A stretch of DNA of 64,000 nt from Amaurobius ferox (taxonomy: Eukaryota > Arthropoda > Arachnida > Araneae > Amaurobiidae). The stretch covers positions 69,167,037-69,231,036 of the forward strand of contig OX578138.1 in NCBI GenBank assembly GCA_951213105.1. Reading direction: 5' to 3'. Each line of letters opens with the position of its first letter. The first letter of the stretch is position 1. A program made the translations under genes and the position numbers. Under the pieces are notes generated by a model. It worked only from the letters and a program-made list of their open reading frames with translations, ran no database searches and was not told the origin of the DNA. This document shows, one piece after another, positions 22,670 to 35,230 of the stretch.

Positions 22670-25080
22670 GGTGCGATACAGTTATACGTTGTTCTTAGGA
22701 AAATCCTTAAACAGCTTAATAACTTTGCAAGACAAGGTTTATGAATGTAGACGTTGGGTCTATTTATGGGAGAAGGGCTATGCGCAGTGGAATTAAAATG
22801 TTTGCAACGTCTCTAGTGGAGAATTTAAAAGTTAGGAAAATGAACTCGGTAACAAAGCAAGATAAACATGAAAAGCCAATTACAAAGTTATTGAACATTG
22901 TCTAATTAATAGGAATCGAAAATAAACCCGTTATACACGATATTTATTTCACACAATGGTGTTATTGTCGAAATGTTGACTCATTCAAAAATGTTAAAAT
23001 GGAAAATACCTATGCACAGGAATCTAATGCACACCCTATTGAAAATGCCCTCCGCAAACAATAATGCACATTTAATTTCGAGAAATGGTATTACAGTGTG
23101 CAAGCATGGCAGGTGTTTTACTTTTATTCGATGGAACATGTTCATTTTGCTGCAAATAGACCTGGCGTGTACACTCAAACACCTGTCCATGCAATGTTTT
23201 TGAGATGCTTAAGTACTTTTCTGGGAACATTGTATGAATTTCCATGGATACCAACACATTAGTCTTTCTACGCAAGTGCCTTATAATGCCTAAAAAATTA
23301 AGTTCGAAGTGCACGAACTTAGTGCATGAGTGGTGTTATCTGCAATAGGAGCGTGATCCTATGTTTGATGTCCGAAGTTCGCTTTGTTTTTGCATTTTGA
23401 ATGACTGCAGCCTATAAGGCATTTATGACTTCGAACAAGTACCAGAAGGTGGAAATAAACTTCGTAAGACTCAAACAATGGACTCAGTCAAACGGTCGCC
23501 AGTGGTTCACATTTAGTTCAAATAAATTTATGTGGGGGCAATAAAGAATCCCCACATATATCGAAAAGTCAGGTGGTCCGTGGGACCTCAAGCAGTTATG
23601 CCCAGTATATCTCCGGCCAGTGAAAACATCCTCTCACCAGTTCACCAGCCAAAAGGCCCAATGGAGAGAAATGAAGAAGGAGCCAGTACAGCAAGTCAAA
23701 TTTTAATACAAAATGTCAGAACAGAAATGGAAATGATTTTGATGCAAAGTTGGTTAATCGAAGTGGATGTCTGTGAGTAAAATGTTGATGATGATCGTCG
23801 AAGGGAAGTTTTAAAAAAGTCGATATAGACAAGCCGATACAAGTCGATATAGACAAGTCGATATAGACCAAAGCAAAGACTGCCGCATAGTTTTCCTGCA
23901 AAAGAGTCTGCAGTACATGCGTCATTCACAACAAGTACTCCTTTTGCTCTCATGAGAAATCCGCGTTTGTTAAGACTCTGTTTACTGTAAATAACACTTC
24001 GTCATCCCACTCGCCTACAAGTTAAATTGAAAATGAATACGAATTATAAAATTATTAATTGAAGATGTTAGCGAAAAGTATATGCTTGTTTAAATAGATA
24101 ATGAAGTAAAAAAAAACAAAGGTGTCTTCAATAGGTAGTCGATAATTAATGTCTATCTTTTAGGAATTATGTTTATTTATAGGTTGGCACTGCAAAAGAG
24201 GCACCTGGACGGCAGAAATAGGTTGGTTATTTGTCGGGCACTTACGATAATGTACACACGATTACGAGGTCCAATTAAGTTAATTTAATAAATAAAATAA
24301 ATATTAAAATAATAACACTATCACCAAATTAATTAATTATTAAATATCTGATTTGGTGCCACACTATGCTTTGAAACATCTTCTAAAGGCGTGTTCTGTG
24401 AGCATGAGCTCAGCCGTTGGAACTCCGTGCAGCCATAGCTCAATGAACAAATTCAAAGCCGTATTCGTGATAGGGTTGAATTTGCCCGTCTGAATAGAGT
24501 TTCGCATCATTGTCGTATAGTAACATTCCATTGCAGATAACAGCTGTTCCATTCTTAATTCTTCTGCTAGATGCAGTGGACAACTGAAATCTAAATAACA
24601 CTGAAATTAGAATATTTCAAACTCCTTATGAATTATGGCAGAGTTTCAATTCACGGAGAGCTGTAACAAAATATTATTTGAAGCCGAAGAATAAGGAGGT
24701 GGTATGTCATAAGGTAAATTGTCCTTACCAAAATTACTCTACAAGGACTTATCTTTGATGCCTTCACTAAGGGTGGAGCATGGAAACTCCGGCTCACGAG
24801 CACAGGAAAATAACACTCAAGACATAAATTAATAACTCTGATTTAAATTGATCAATTCTTTAATTTCACATATATAACTATCTTGATTATTCATAGCGTT
24901 TACTCATAAAATCAGTTTAAGTGATACATATATCTATAACAACTATTTAAGTGACACATATATTATACAAATTATTACTATACACCGAAAATATATACAG
25001 TTCTTTTATTTTAAACAGAGTTTGTTGCTAAGATTTGAGTTCTTGCTCCAGTACTGTTAAATAATTGCTATAAGTTATAT
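22670..25080. other. Unannotated stretch
   Basis: Short frames at 22973-23314, 23532-23953 and 24364-24552 have no motif I recognise. A small tandem motif (GTCGATATAGACAAG, three near-copies) lies at 23819-23870. There is no element end or RNA signal that I can support. Confidence 0.45.
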
Positions 25081-27540
25081 GCCTTCCGTGATCATTATTA
25101 ACAAGTGAAATTTCCATAATTACCTTATTCTTTTTTTGCACATTGACATTTAGTCGAGAACACACTTTGCTGGATGCCTGCGTATACTTGATACGTCACT
25201 TGCATTCACTATGCACATATTGCGATCACTCATCACATTGATGATCCACGTTATCTTTGTGCTGTTAGCAGGAGATGTTTTGATACTCCAAAATTTACGT
25301 GCTACTAGGACACTGTCGAATATTGAATCTCCCGAAACTTCTCGAAAACTCTGGAACCACTTTTTTCTTTTCCCCTGTGGTGTCATACCACCTCTTCTGA
25401 TTTGTTGTTGGTGATGGAGGGGATGCACGCTGTTTAAGTATGTGCGAGTTCCAATTGGTTCTCGTGGATGCATTTAAAATGCTTTTTAGCTTGATTGGCA
25501 TCCGTAATTGAAATGTCAACATGTCGTGCGACATGATACTTATAGTTTCAGCATAGCCACCTTTATCTAAAATGCCTGTTCTATCCTCCGCGAAAATAGG
25601 CAACATCCCAGCTCAAAAATAGCCGTTAGGTGGTTCTAGTTATCATCTAAAACAACGTTGTTGTTTTTCCATTTGAGTACGTGTTTTACCTTGGAGGATT
25701 CGTTATATTTATTTGATTTTGATCTTGTTTTCAAATTTTTTAACTTTGATTTTCTTGTATTTTTCAATTGCAATATCCAGCTGTTACTACGGTTTATTGT
25801 GTAGTGGCCTTTCTTGCATCAAATAGTATGAAAGACTGTATAAGTCAATTTAGATTTCCCTGAGAAGTCAATCGTCGGGAGAAATGGATAAAAGCAGAGA
25901 CTTTTCGGAAAAAGTTTGCATACGTGTAAAATTTGGGTACAAATTAAACTGTCAACATACCTAGGTTGAAGTGTAAACATTTTAAATGTATCTTGTTTTT
26001 TATAATTAAGAAGTTGTTGACTTTTCAAAGAAAGTTTGTGTACATTTATAATTTCGGCACAAATAAAACTATTAAACTCTATTATGAGCAATAGATCAAA
26101 AAAGAACCACCACAGCTATTTGACACAATCAAACATGGCAAATATTGGCTGTGGTATATATACTTTGTATATAGCACTATAAATTTAAAATTGTCATTAA
26201 AATTTCATACTGATATCTATAAAGATTTTTTTTATGTTTGTTTACATCTTATTGTATGCAAATTCAAATCAGATTTAATTTTTCAATAACCCTGGACGAA
26301 GCTGGAATTTCTATCTAGCAATGTATCTATCTATCTATCAAGATATCAAATTCACATCGTCTACGGTCTTTTAAATCTTCACCTTGTTCTAGGTGTTACC
26401 GCTAGATGGCGATACATAACATCTTTTGTAGGTGTATCATGGATTCCACTTTTGAACAATGGAAAAGAGGGATATGAACAGGCATTTTAGATAAAGGTGG
26501 CTATGATTTCAGTTATATTTGGATATGAAATTTGAAAGAGTATAATGCAGGTCAGAATCAAATAAAAGAGAAATATGGTCGCCTGAGTAATTAGCTTAAT
26601 GGACTGAGCTTCATTCATCTGTCTAAAGACCGGTGGCTAAATTTTACAGGTGATTAGATTCTGCAGATGGCTAGATTCCATAGATGACCATTATACAGAA
26701 GCAGTTTACACATTTTAATACAATTTTATTGAAAACAAAAACAAAATTTAAATTAATTCAAATGAAATTTCTGGCAACAGCTTATTTCATAAAAGCTGTT
26801 ATCGTTGTTATCGTTTCCTGTAGTTAAATTATGTCTATTTTAAAAATGATGCATAAAAATAAACTTTGGATTGGAGGATACGTTTCTATTCTAAAAAGAA
26901 ATACTGTTACATATACCTCAAACTACTGCTGAAGCATAAAATTCAAATAACTAGCAAAATAGCTTGTTAAAAGCAGCATATAATAAAACAAATCATAAAA
27001 ATGTATCGACCAGTTTTGAAGGCAAAAACAGCCTTCTACGACAGGACACACAAGAAACGCAGCCTTCACTCGTCGAAAGAACAGCGACTGGTACAGAACC
27101 AACAAACGTGACAGAAACTGGGTGACCGGATCCACTATATATTAGTCTCTGACCGAATCAACCCTGTAATGGCTCCACATACTGGGCATGCACACGACCT
27201 TTAAAACCTTTTGAGAAAGTTTGCATGGACAGCGAGGTAGATGGAATTAGCATTTTATTGTTAAATATTCTCATGTTGCTTGTAACTAAGTTTTGCATAT
27301 TATGTTAAACCACTTTCGCTAGTAACCCTGCTGCTGTAAGCGTAATTTCGCAACAACAACATTTCCATTGAATGTATGTGGTTATTACTTGCGTTTAGTA
27401 TTTCATAGCTTGGTTAATTATGTTTTATTTAGTGATATTATATTTTCTTAATAAAAATTAGTCGAATTAATAATTGATTCCATTTTTCTTTATGTATTTA
27501 AAAACACTTTGTGTTTCTTTAATTTTTAATTAGACATTTC
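25081..27540. other. Unannotated stretch with a 30-bp inverted repeat
   Basis: Overlapping minus-strand frames at 25150-25606 have no recognised domain and I do not call them genes. A perfect 30-bp inverted repeat links 25552-25581 to 26476-26505. A (TATC)n run lies near 26321-26339. Confidence 0.45.
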
Positions 27541-27554
27541 TAGTAAAAAATGTT

Positions 27555-28095
27555 ATGTTACAGGGCCGCTCGTAGGACGGACACCACTCGAGTATGTGTG
27601 TGAGGGGGGGGGGGACTCTAGAAAGGGTCCGGGCACCCAACATTTTCTTGCATGAGAAGAAGTGGGAAAACACACATGGAGTGCGGATGGTAAAGATTTT
27701 TGGAGGGGTCCACAATTTGTATGGGCGACTCCCAACTTTATAATTTTAGATAAATTATTTTTATTATATTAACTTTTTCATTTGCTAAATACGTACCAGT
27801 TGTGAGTCTGCTAGATTATTCAAATATTATTGAATCTAGTACCCCACACCCCAAAATTACCATTTTAAATTCAGTCCGCCCATTTGATGGACATCACTCG
27901 AGTGTGTGTAAGGGCGGGCTCTAGAAAGGACGCAGTCCCCCAATAATTTATAAGGGAGAAGTGGAAAATTTGCAAGAAGAGGAAAATAAATCAAACATGG
28001 AGAAGGGGGACGTGATAAAGGTTTGTAAGGGGTCCACAATTTGTGCGAGTAGCTATCATGTTTATATTTTTGATAAATTATTTTTATTAAACTGT
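27555..28095. repeat. Direct duplication, ~310-bp spacing, GC-richer
   Basis: CACTCGAGT begins at 27585 and 27895. Both copies continue with TGTGTG, a G-rich run, CTCTAGAAAGG, an AAGTGGAAAA block, GGGGTCCACAATTTGT and TAAATTATTTTTATTA in the same order. The units are clearly diverged. The minus-strand frames here are repeat translations. Confidence 0.7.
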
Positions 28096-29200
28096 CTGTT
28101 TTGAGACTGTGAATCAATGTATTTGGTTTTTACTTTTAAGATCAAATAATTAAAAAAATTAAAATACATATGTTTACTTTTCCAAAGTTTAAATATTTAT
28201 TTTTCAAAACGTTGTTCAATTTTCAAATATTTTAAAATTCAGAACTTTTTCATGTACTTTTCCATAATTTAAATTTTAATACGTTTAAAATTTAAAATAA
28301 CTTCAAATATATGGCATTTATTATGTATTTCACAAATTTCTTATCACCCAGCTATCATTTTTAGCTTTCATTTAGAAAGAAAAGCAAAATATTTTGTTGT
28401 AGCAAATCTTGGCTCAACATATTTTCTTAGTTTTAAAATTTTTCTCTCTATATTAAAAAAAAAAGTAGCTGATGCCACAGCTGTTAGACAAATTTCGCGT
28501 TTCTCAATATTCTCTGTCATGCAGCGCCAAATGTATAGCATACAAAAATATGAAATTTGGTACATTTATAGAGAAGTATTAGAGGAACATGCAGATGTAA
28601 ATCGCTTTTTCGATTTTAAATTTAGTTTAGGAAATAGTCAATGTCAAAATCAAGGGAAGTGTTTTACAGCTGCGAGTTCGCGTCCCGGATAGACTAGCAA
28701 TACGAAGACCTCCAATTTTTGTTGACATGTACCTGCACAGTTGAATTTTTGCAGGGCTGGGCCCTTTTTATAAATTTCGATTTAGTTAATGAGTTATTCA
28801 ATTGTTTATGCACTTCTGAAACGAAAATTTTCCTTCTCTGCGGGTGAAGACTTAATTGGTCGAGACGATTGATAGCTTATTTCGGATTGGTTTCTGGCAG
28901 AAAGGTTACAAAATGGGCGAGGACTAAGTTAATGAAGTATTAAAAAATTCTAAAGTATGGGTATTTATTTCAAAACATGATTACGACATCAGTAGTGCAC
29001 TTAGGAAAATGTGAAATGTTGTTAATCATATGACTTATCATTTATTCTGACAAACAAAGAGAGCGTTTCGCAACCATTGTTGCCATGAACATCATGATTT
29101 CATTGTTATATTGCGCAACAATTAAATGTTTTATTGCTGCAAATATCTCTATACTGAAAGCGTAACAAGTACTATGAAACTGTATTACGAACAAGCAGGA
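28096..29200. other. Unannotated AT-rich stretch
   Basis: Short frames only. Nothing recognised. Confidence 0.45.
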
Positions 29201-30065
29201 AAACCTACAGTTATGAAATTTTGCCATTTCTTCCTAATACAGTATGATATCGTTTTTAATAGCAAGCTACAAGAAAGGATTCGGGATGCAGGCTCAGCCA
29301 GCGCCAAGAAATAGAAGAACAAGCCTCCCAACTCACCAAGCGATATTTGGAGTTGGTGAGTGTAGCGATTTGGGGGCTGAACTTGCTGACATTGTTCGCG
29401 AAGTTAAGAGAGTTGGTGAGCTTCAGCTAATAATGAGACGAAACCCCCACAGGGGCGTCACGCCTGTGGTGAGCTGCGATTAATGATTGGCAATCAATGG
29501 AGGGCGAAGTCCCGAGATATTGCGAACTTCGGCGAGCATAGGACACGTAGGTGATCGTGTGTGCCTTCCGACATGATAGAGTTCTCGAGGATAGGTGAAT
29601 TTCAGTCCTCTAGGGCAGGTGAATGTCAGCTAACCAGGGACAGCAAAACCTACAGTTATGAAATTTTGTCTTTTCTTCCTAATACAGTAAGCTATCGTTC
29701 TTAATAGCGGGCGACACGAAAGGCTTCGCGTTGCAAGCTCAAAGAGCGCCAGGAAATAGAAGACGAAACCAAATCACGAAGTGATATTCGGAGTTGGCCA
29801 GCGATTGGGTGCTGAGCTTGGTGACGTTATTCGCGAAGTTAAGAGAGTCGGTGAGCGGCAGCTAATAATGAGACGAAGCCACCACGGGGACATCACGACT
29901 GTGGCGAGCTGCGATTAATGAGTGACAGTTAATGAAAGGCGGAGTTCAGAGGGTTTACAAGCTCCAGCGAGCATGGGATACATAGGCGATCGTATGCACC
30001 GTCTGAATTGAAAGAGCTCGTGAAACGAGCTCCAGAGCTGGTGAATGTCAGTTAACAAGGGACGG
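29201..30065. repeat. GC-richer tandem duplication, 445-bp unit
   Basis: AAACCTACAGTTATGAAATT starts at 29201 and 29646. Both units then share CTTCCTAATACAGTA, GCGCCA(A/G)GAAATAGAAGA, GCGAAGTTAAGAGAG, AATAATGAGACGAA, GAGCTGCGATTAATGA and CATAGG blocks in order. The units are diverged by substitutions and small indels. The stretch is richer in G and C than its surroundings. No protein family was recognised in any frame. It may be a decayed complex repeat. Confidence 0.7.
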
Positions 30066-30559
30066 TCCTCAATGGATGCATTACACCTACGTAGCAGACG
30101 GCACAAAAATACTCGCGAAGCACATATAGCTATAACACCTCCCAACTCAGCGAGCAGGGGGCGGAGCCCTCTAATAATTTAAAATATCCCATTATAGCAT
30201 CCTTAAATTAATTATGGAGATTCCACTATAGCATTCCAAAATTCATTATCCACAAATTCATCACCATTATAGCATACTACAACATGCAGAACGCAAAATA
30301 ACCAAATAATGACATTATTTTTTATTAGTTGTGTTTCTCCTTATTTTTAAGATTGCATGGAATACAATCTTTAAAAAATGCACAATTGCATTGAAATGAA
30401 TGAATGCATTCAGCAATGTATTCAAAAATACTTATTGAATACAATTTTATTGAATAATGGCTGTGCATATTTATAAGATGGTAAAAATAATTTTCTAATC
30501 CAATTAGTTTTAAATAATGCAACAAGCTCCATGAAAATCCTTTAGTAACTCACAGATGG
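30066..30559. other. AT-rich spacer
   Basis: A CATTATAGCAT motif recurs near 30190, 30220 and 30263. Otherwise nothing recognised. Confidence 0.4.
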
Positions 30560-31210
30560 AAATATATTGCGACAATTGATGAAGCATGGATCTATTTAAA
30601 TGACTATAACAAAAATGATCAATTTACTACCGCCAAAGAGGAAAAAAAGGCCTAATATCTTGAGTTAAAGAATCAAAATAAAGTTTCAGTCAAGGTTTCA
30701 TAATTACTTTTGACTTTTCGTACAATGGTAAATTGCAGATAAGAAAAGTCGAAGAAAATGTCAAACTCACTTCAACATATTACCAAGATACTGTTTTAGC
30801 TCATTTATATAAAGAAGAAATACCATCCCTTTATCCACACAGTTTTAATAGAGTTTAACTTGATCAAAATAAAACTACCAGTCACACATCCAAATGTATC
30901 ACTACATTTCTTGAAAAAATGATAAAAGATACCGGTAGCTTTTGCCTATATTCCTCCAAAGTCCCCTGACGTATCACTAATACAAGTAGATTATAATGCT
31001 TTTGGATTATTAAAAAGAGAACTTTCTAAACGCAAACTTAAAACAGTGGATGGACTATAGAAAACTGTGAAAGATGAGATTAATAAAATACCACCCATAT
31101 ATTTAAGAAAATATCTCTTATCTTTAACATCAAGATGTAGAACGATAATCCACAGAAAAGGCCATCAAATAGAACATTTAAAATATGAATATTGTTACTT
31201 AAAACCTTAA
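30560..31210 (+). pseudogene. mariner-like transposase pseudogene
   Basis: Three pieces of a DDE/D transposase are visible in one direction but in more than one frame: TIDEAWIYLND (first catalytic Asp region), LDQNKTTSHTSKCITTFLEK (second), and IPPKSPDVSLIQVDYNAFGL followed by LLKRELSKRKLKTVDGL (third, of the mariner SPD..xDY.xF type). Several in-frame stops and shifts interrupt it. No terminal inverted repeats were found. It catalysed cut-and-paste transposition at TA sites when alive. Mariner rather than Tc1 is favoured by the third motif. Confidence 0.7.
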
Positions 31211-32330
31211 TTATATTTCTTTATTTTTTTCTAAAAATGTGTAAACAGTCTTTGTGAGTAGATTCAGGCTTGAACATTTTTTGGTTAGAATTAGCCATAA
31301 AATGGGAAAGATGGCACCACGGTTCTTATAAGGTTAGGTAGTCAGTATCAAAAAGTTGGCAGCTTAATATCATGTGCATAGCACTTCGTCAGTCGTGACG
31401 TCACGGACCAGAGAAGACTTTGAGAGGTGTTGCCAAAACACAGTAAATTTTCGCAATTAAAAATTGTTTGGTGATTTTGAAGTGGCAATATCCAGACGTA
31501 ACAACTTGCGCAGAAATTTTAAATTATTCTGTGCACACTGGATCCAGCGGCGTCCGAGGTGATTTAGTGACGTCGGTAGGATAGGATGCGCGACCAACGA
31601 TCTTTAGTCAGTCGTGGGTTGGATGACAGTCCAGTTAACAAGTTCAGTCTCTTTCGCGAGCCCGAGAAAAAAAATGCACCCGTTTGCTATCCCGCTTACA
31701 TCATAATCGTAGAACCAGGACGAGCACCTCACGGTTGGTATCCATAACTCTCGCTAATTTAACTTGCCGCATTCATTAGAGCAGCTTCCTTGAATAGTAA
31801 ATTATCTGGAAGACCCAGAGGATTTCGTTTTTGTGACAGACCGAAATCAAATATTACATACACTATTCCTTTAAAATATTTATGGTAGATTAAAAAACTA
31901 CTTATTTTACTTCACATTTCATAAAACTCATTTTTTTAGGAAATTCACACAACCCATGACCATTTGTCCTCGATATGAGATTTACTAATTTATGATCATG
32001 GGCGTGAATTTTCTTAGACTTCTAGAAATTTTACATTGACAAGCATATACAAAATATAAAACATAAACGATACACAATAAGGATGAAATTCGTAGTATAC
32101 ATTTTATAACAAAATTATGCAAAAAAAAATTTTTTTTTTGAAAACACAATATAATATAATTTATACTACAAAAGTCCTATATTTAAAATTCTTCAAAACA
32201 AGATTACAGTATTGCAATACACTTTAAATACGTAACACTATGCGAAACAAAACTTAAAACAGTATTTACTAAAATTACTGAAAATGTTTAATGAGATTTA
32301 TATGCTAATAAATAAAATTACTATTAAAAT
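31211..32330. other. Unannotated stretch with a GC-richer patch
   Basis: From about 31380 to 31690 the sequence is richer in G, C and CpG (GTCGTGACGTCACGG, GACGTCGGTAGG, TTCGCGAGCCCGAG). It could be a promoter/first-exon remnant or another element. No coding frame or RNA promoter was recognised. The rest is AT-rich and featureless. Confidence 0.4.
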
Positions 32331-32642
32331 TTTAATTGTGTAGCAAAAATTGCTTTCATTTTCTTTAACAAAGTCGTATAAATTTCATATTTTATTAATA
32401 TTAAATGTGGTTTTTGATATATTTTTAAACCATTTACTCACATCATTAATTGGTGCCTTATTGAAGTGAAATTTTTTAGCAAATGGGCAATCTGAAATGT
32501 AATGAGTTGAATTACCCAGCCTCCCACATATGCAATTATCTGAGACGCTTTTGTTGATTCTGAAGAGAAATCCCAAAAAAGGGCCGTGCTTTGATAGGAA
32601 CCATGAGAAATACAGATGTGCAAAATATTTTATCGAATTTTT
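32331..32642 (-). pseudogene. 3' end of an RNase H-bearing LINE
   Basis: The minus-strand frame (stop at 32385) encodes FLSKHGPFLGFLFRINK followed by CICGRLGNSTHYISDC, the C-terminal zinc-knuckle (C-x-C...H...C) that follows RNase H in the intact LINE at 35231-38758, whose corresponding knuckle is CICGEIGSPKHFVFDC. Only the last ~80 residues are left; the residues before them come from the neighbouring S element. It is a severely 5'-truncated copy of a related LINE. Confidence 0.7.
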
Positions 32643-33419
32643 ACTTTCCCTGCAATTCATGGTAATGTATAGGGAAAGTATTGGAATCATGCCGAAAATC
32701 GCAACTCGAGTTTTCGACGGATCTACACGTTTCGAGACCTCAAGAATACGAAAAAACTATTTTTAGCGTGACGTCTGTGTGTCTGTCTGTGTGTCTGTCT
32801 GTGTGTCTGTCTGTGTGTCTGTCTGTGCAGATTTTGTATCCACTCTAACTAAAAAACTAATGGACCGAATTTCACAAAATTTTGTAGGTAAGTCACTTGT
32901 AAGCGGGGCTGGTGCTGATTAGTTTTGGGTACGATTCGGAATTAAAGAACCCGCCTATTTTGTGAAATGGCCCGCAAAAGCTTGTATCCACTGTAGCTGA
33001 AAAACTAATGGACCAAATTTCACAAAATTCGGTAGATGAGTCACGTATAGGTCACCCTGGTACTGATTAGATTTTGGTACGATTCAGAAAAAAATTATCT
33101 GCCTTTTTTGGCAAAATGGCCCGCAAAAATTGCGAAAATCTAAAATAAAAACTGGGTATACTCAAATACATCCATTAAATGCTGATTTAATACGTAATTT
33201 TTAACGATGAAAAGAATAAGACCAACCCCATCACACTAGGACTAGCCGTTCTCGAGATATTTTAGTTTTTCGTACTTTCCCTAAGCCACCTTTGAAAATA
33301 AGCCCGCTTATCGAATAAGAACGAAAGTTGAATTAAAAGTGAAATAAATTTAGTTAAAATAAAGAGAACGTTAATATAAGTCTGCAGGGAAAGTCATGTG
33401 CTGCCCACATCAGATTTTT
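32643..33419 (-). mobile_element. Family S hairpin-ended repeat, near full length
   Basis: The plus strand begins with the hairpin ACTTTCCCTGCAATTCATGG/AATGTATAGGGAAAGT. A long GTCTGTCTGTGT run follows at 32774-32826, then the S body. It ends with CTGCAGGGAAAGTCATGTGC and CACATCAGATTTTT. The subterminal CTGCAGGGAAAGT recurs as the left arm of the hairpin. Confidence 0.8.
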
Positions 33420-33775
33420 AATAATTAAAATGCATGACTTCCGTTTTCTGTAGTATTCCAATTATTACCATTCCAAATTTACCATTTTTTTTAAGAATGT
33501 GTTTCCATGTATTCATTTTTCATGTATGCATAAATTAACAACATTTGGTTTTTCCGATGACTATACCCTCACGTTCGTGGTGAGGTGAAATTTACATAAA
33601 TTCACTATACTACTTAGCCATAGTGTCCCCCAGTTGAGCTCGTAAACGTAAAGTAGGATACGGAAGGATCAAAGTACAATGCGTTACACTAAAATAAACG
33701 TTCAATTTTGTGGCCACTACACATTTATTAAACACATAATATATTCAACATTGACAATAATAATAATATAAAAAT
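33420..33775. other. AT-rich spacer
   Basis: Nothing recognised. Confidence 0.4.
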
Positions 33776-34588
33776 CTGATGTGGGCAGCACATGACTTTC
33801 CCTGCAGACTCAAATTCATATTTTCTTTATTTCTTTAATAATTCATTAGATTGAGTTTAATTGCACCAAATAACACTAAATTTGCATTTTTAATTCAATT
33901 TTTGTTTTTATTTGGTAACTGGACATTTTTCCGAAATCGGCGTAACAAAAATGCAAGAAATTTCAAATATCTTGAGAACGGTTAGTCCTAAAGAATAATG
34001 GAGTGTGTTATATTATTTTCCTCTTCAAAAATTGCGTATAAAACAAGAATTTAATTGATACGTTTGAGCATACACTACTTAGTCTTTTTATTTTAGATTT
34101 TGGCGATTTTGGCTGGCCATTTCGTAAAAAAAGGCAGGTTGTTCTTTTCCGAATCGTACCGAAATCTAATCAACACCAGAGTATCCCACAAGTAACTTAA
34201 CTTATATACCAAATTTTGTGAATTTGGTCAATTAGTATTTTAGCTAGAGCGGATAAATGAAATTTTTACGGGCCATTTTGCAAAAAATGGCGGGTTCTTT
34301 TATCCCGAATCGTACCCAAAACTAATCAGCACCAGGGTCACATCCAAGTGACTTACCTGCCAAATTTTATGAATTTCGGTCAATTAGTTTTAGTGAGTGG
34401 ATAATACATGCATTGCACAAACAGACAGACACACAGACACACACACAGTCGTCACGCTAAAAATAGTCTTTTCGTATTCTAGAGGTTTCGAAACGTGTAT
34501 ATCCATCGATCCGTCGAAAACTCGAGTTGCGATTTTCCATATGATTCAAATACTTTCCCTATACATTACCATGTATTGCAGGGAAAGT
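33776..34588 (+). mobile_element. Family S repeat, tandem copy A
   Basis: It starts with AAAATCTGATGTGGGCAGCA. The subterminal ACTTTCCCTGCA at 33795-33806 is the exact reverse complement of TGCAGGGAAAGT at 34577-34588, which is the right arm of the terminal hairpin. The CA microsatellite lies at about 34421-34448. The next S copy begins two bases after this one ends. The frame at 34397-34651 spans this junction and is not a gene. Confidence 0.85.
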
Positions 34589-35230
34589 AAAAATCTGATA
34601 TGGGCAGCACATGACTTTCCCTGCAGACTTATATACAGATTAACAGATTAACCACCTATAGGCACCGACCCGAAGGTTTGCAGTAATTACAGCCTATGGT
34701 GGAGGAATATCTGCCAAAACCAGAAATTAAAACTTAATGCCAAGATAAAATTGATAAACAATTATATACAATATGCTTGTCTATACTAGATACAGATAGT
34801 ATTTCACAAATATTTCACATCCATAAATTCTTATGTGCAGAACTGTTTCAAATGGGAGCAACTATATATATAAAAATATTTCTAAAATTGGTTAGCAACT
34901 ATATATATAAAAATATTTCTAAAATTGGTTATTACATATACAAAATCAAACGAATAATTTTCAAAGATATATACATATATATACATATATGCAAAATATA
35001 TATATACAAAACTATTTATGCAAACATACATACAAAACTATATATACAACATTTACATACAAATCTCAGAGATTACCATGGCTTTCAATACTATATTGAT
35101 ACATACAATGATTAAACCAAATGTGAATTTAAAATTAATTTGATTGCAGTAATTATAAAAAGATTTAGAAGTACTATAGATAAATATGCAATAAACAGTG
35201 AGCTAATGTGTGGTGGTTACCAGTAATAAT

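Noticed and set aside
25150..25606. Overlapping minus-strand frames suggestive of a transposase or host exon
   Set aside because: No motif could be matched in either frame; without a search I cannot support a call.
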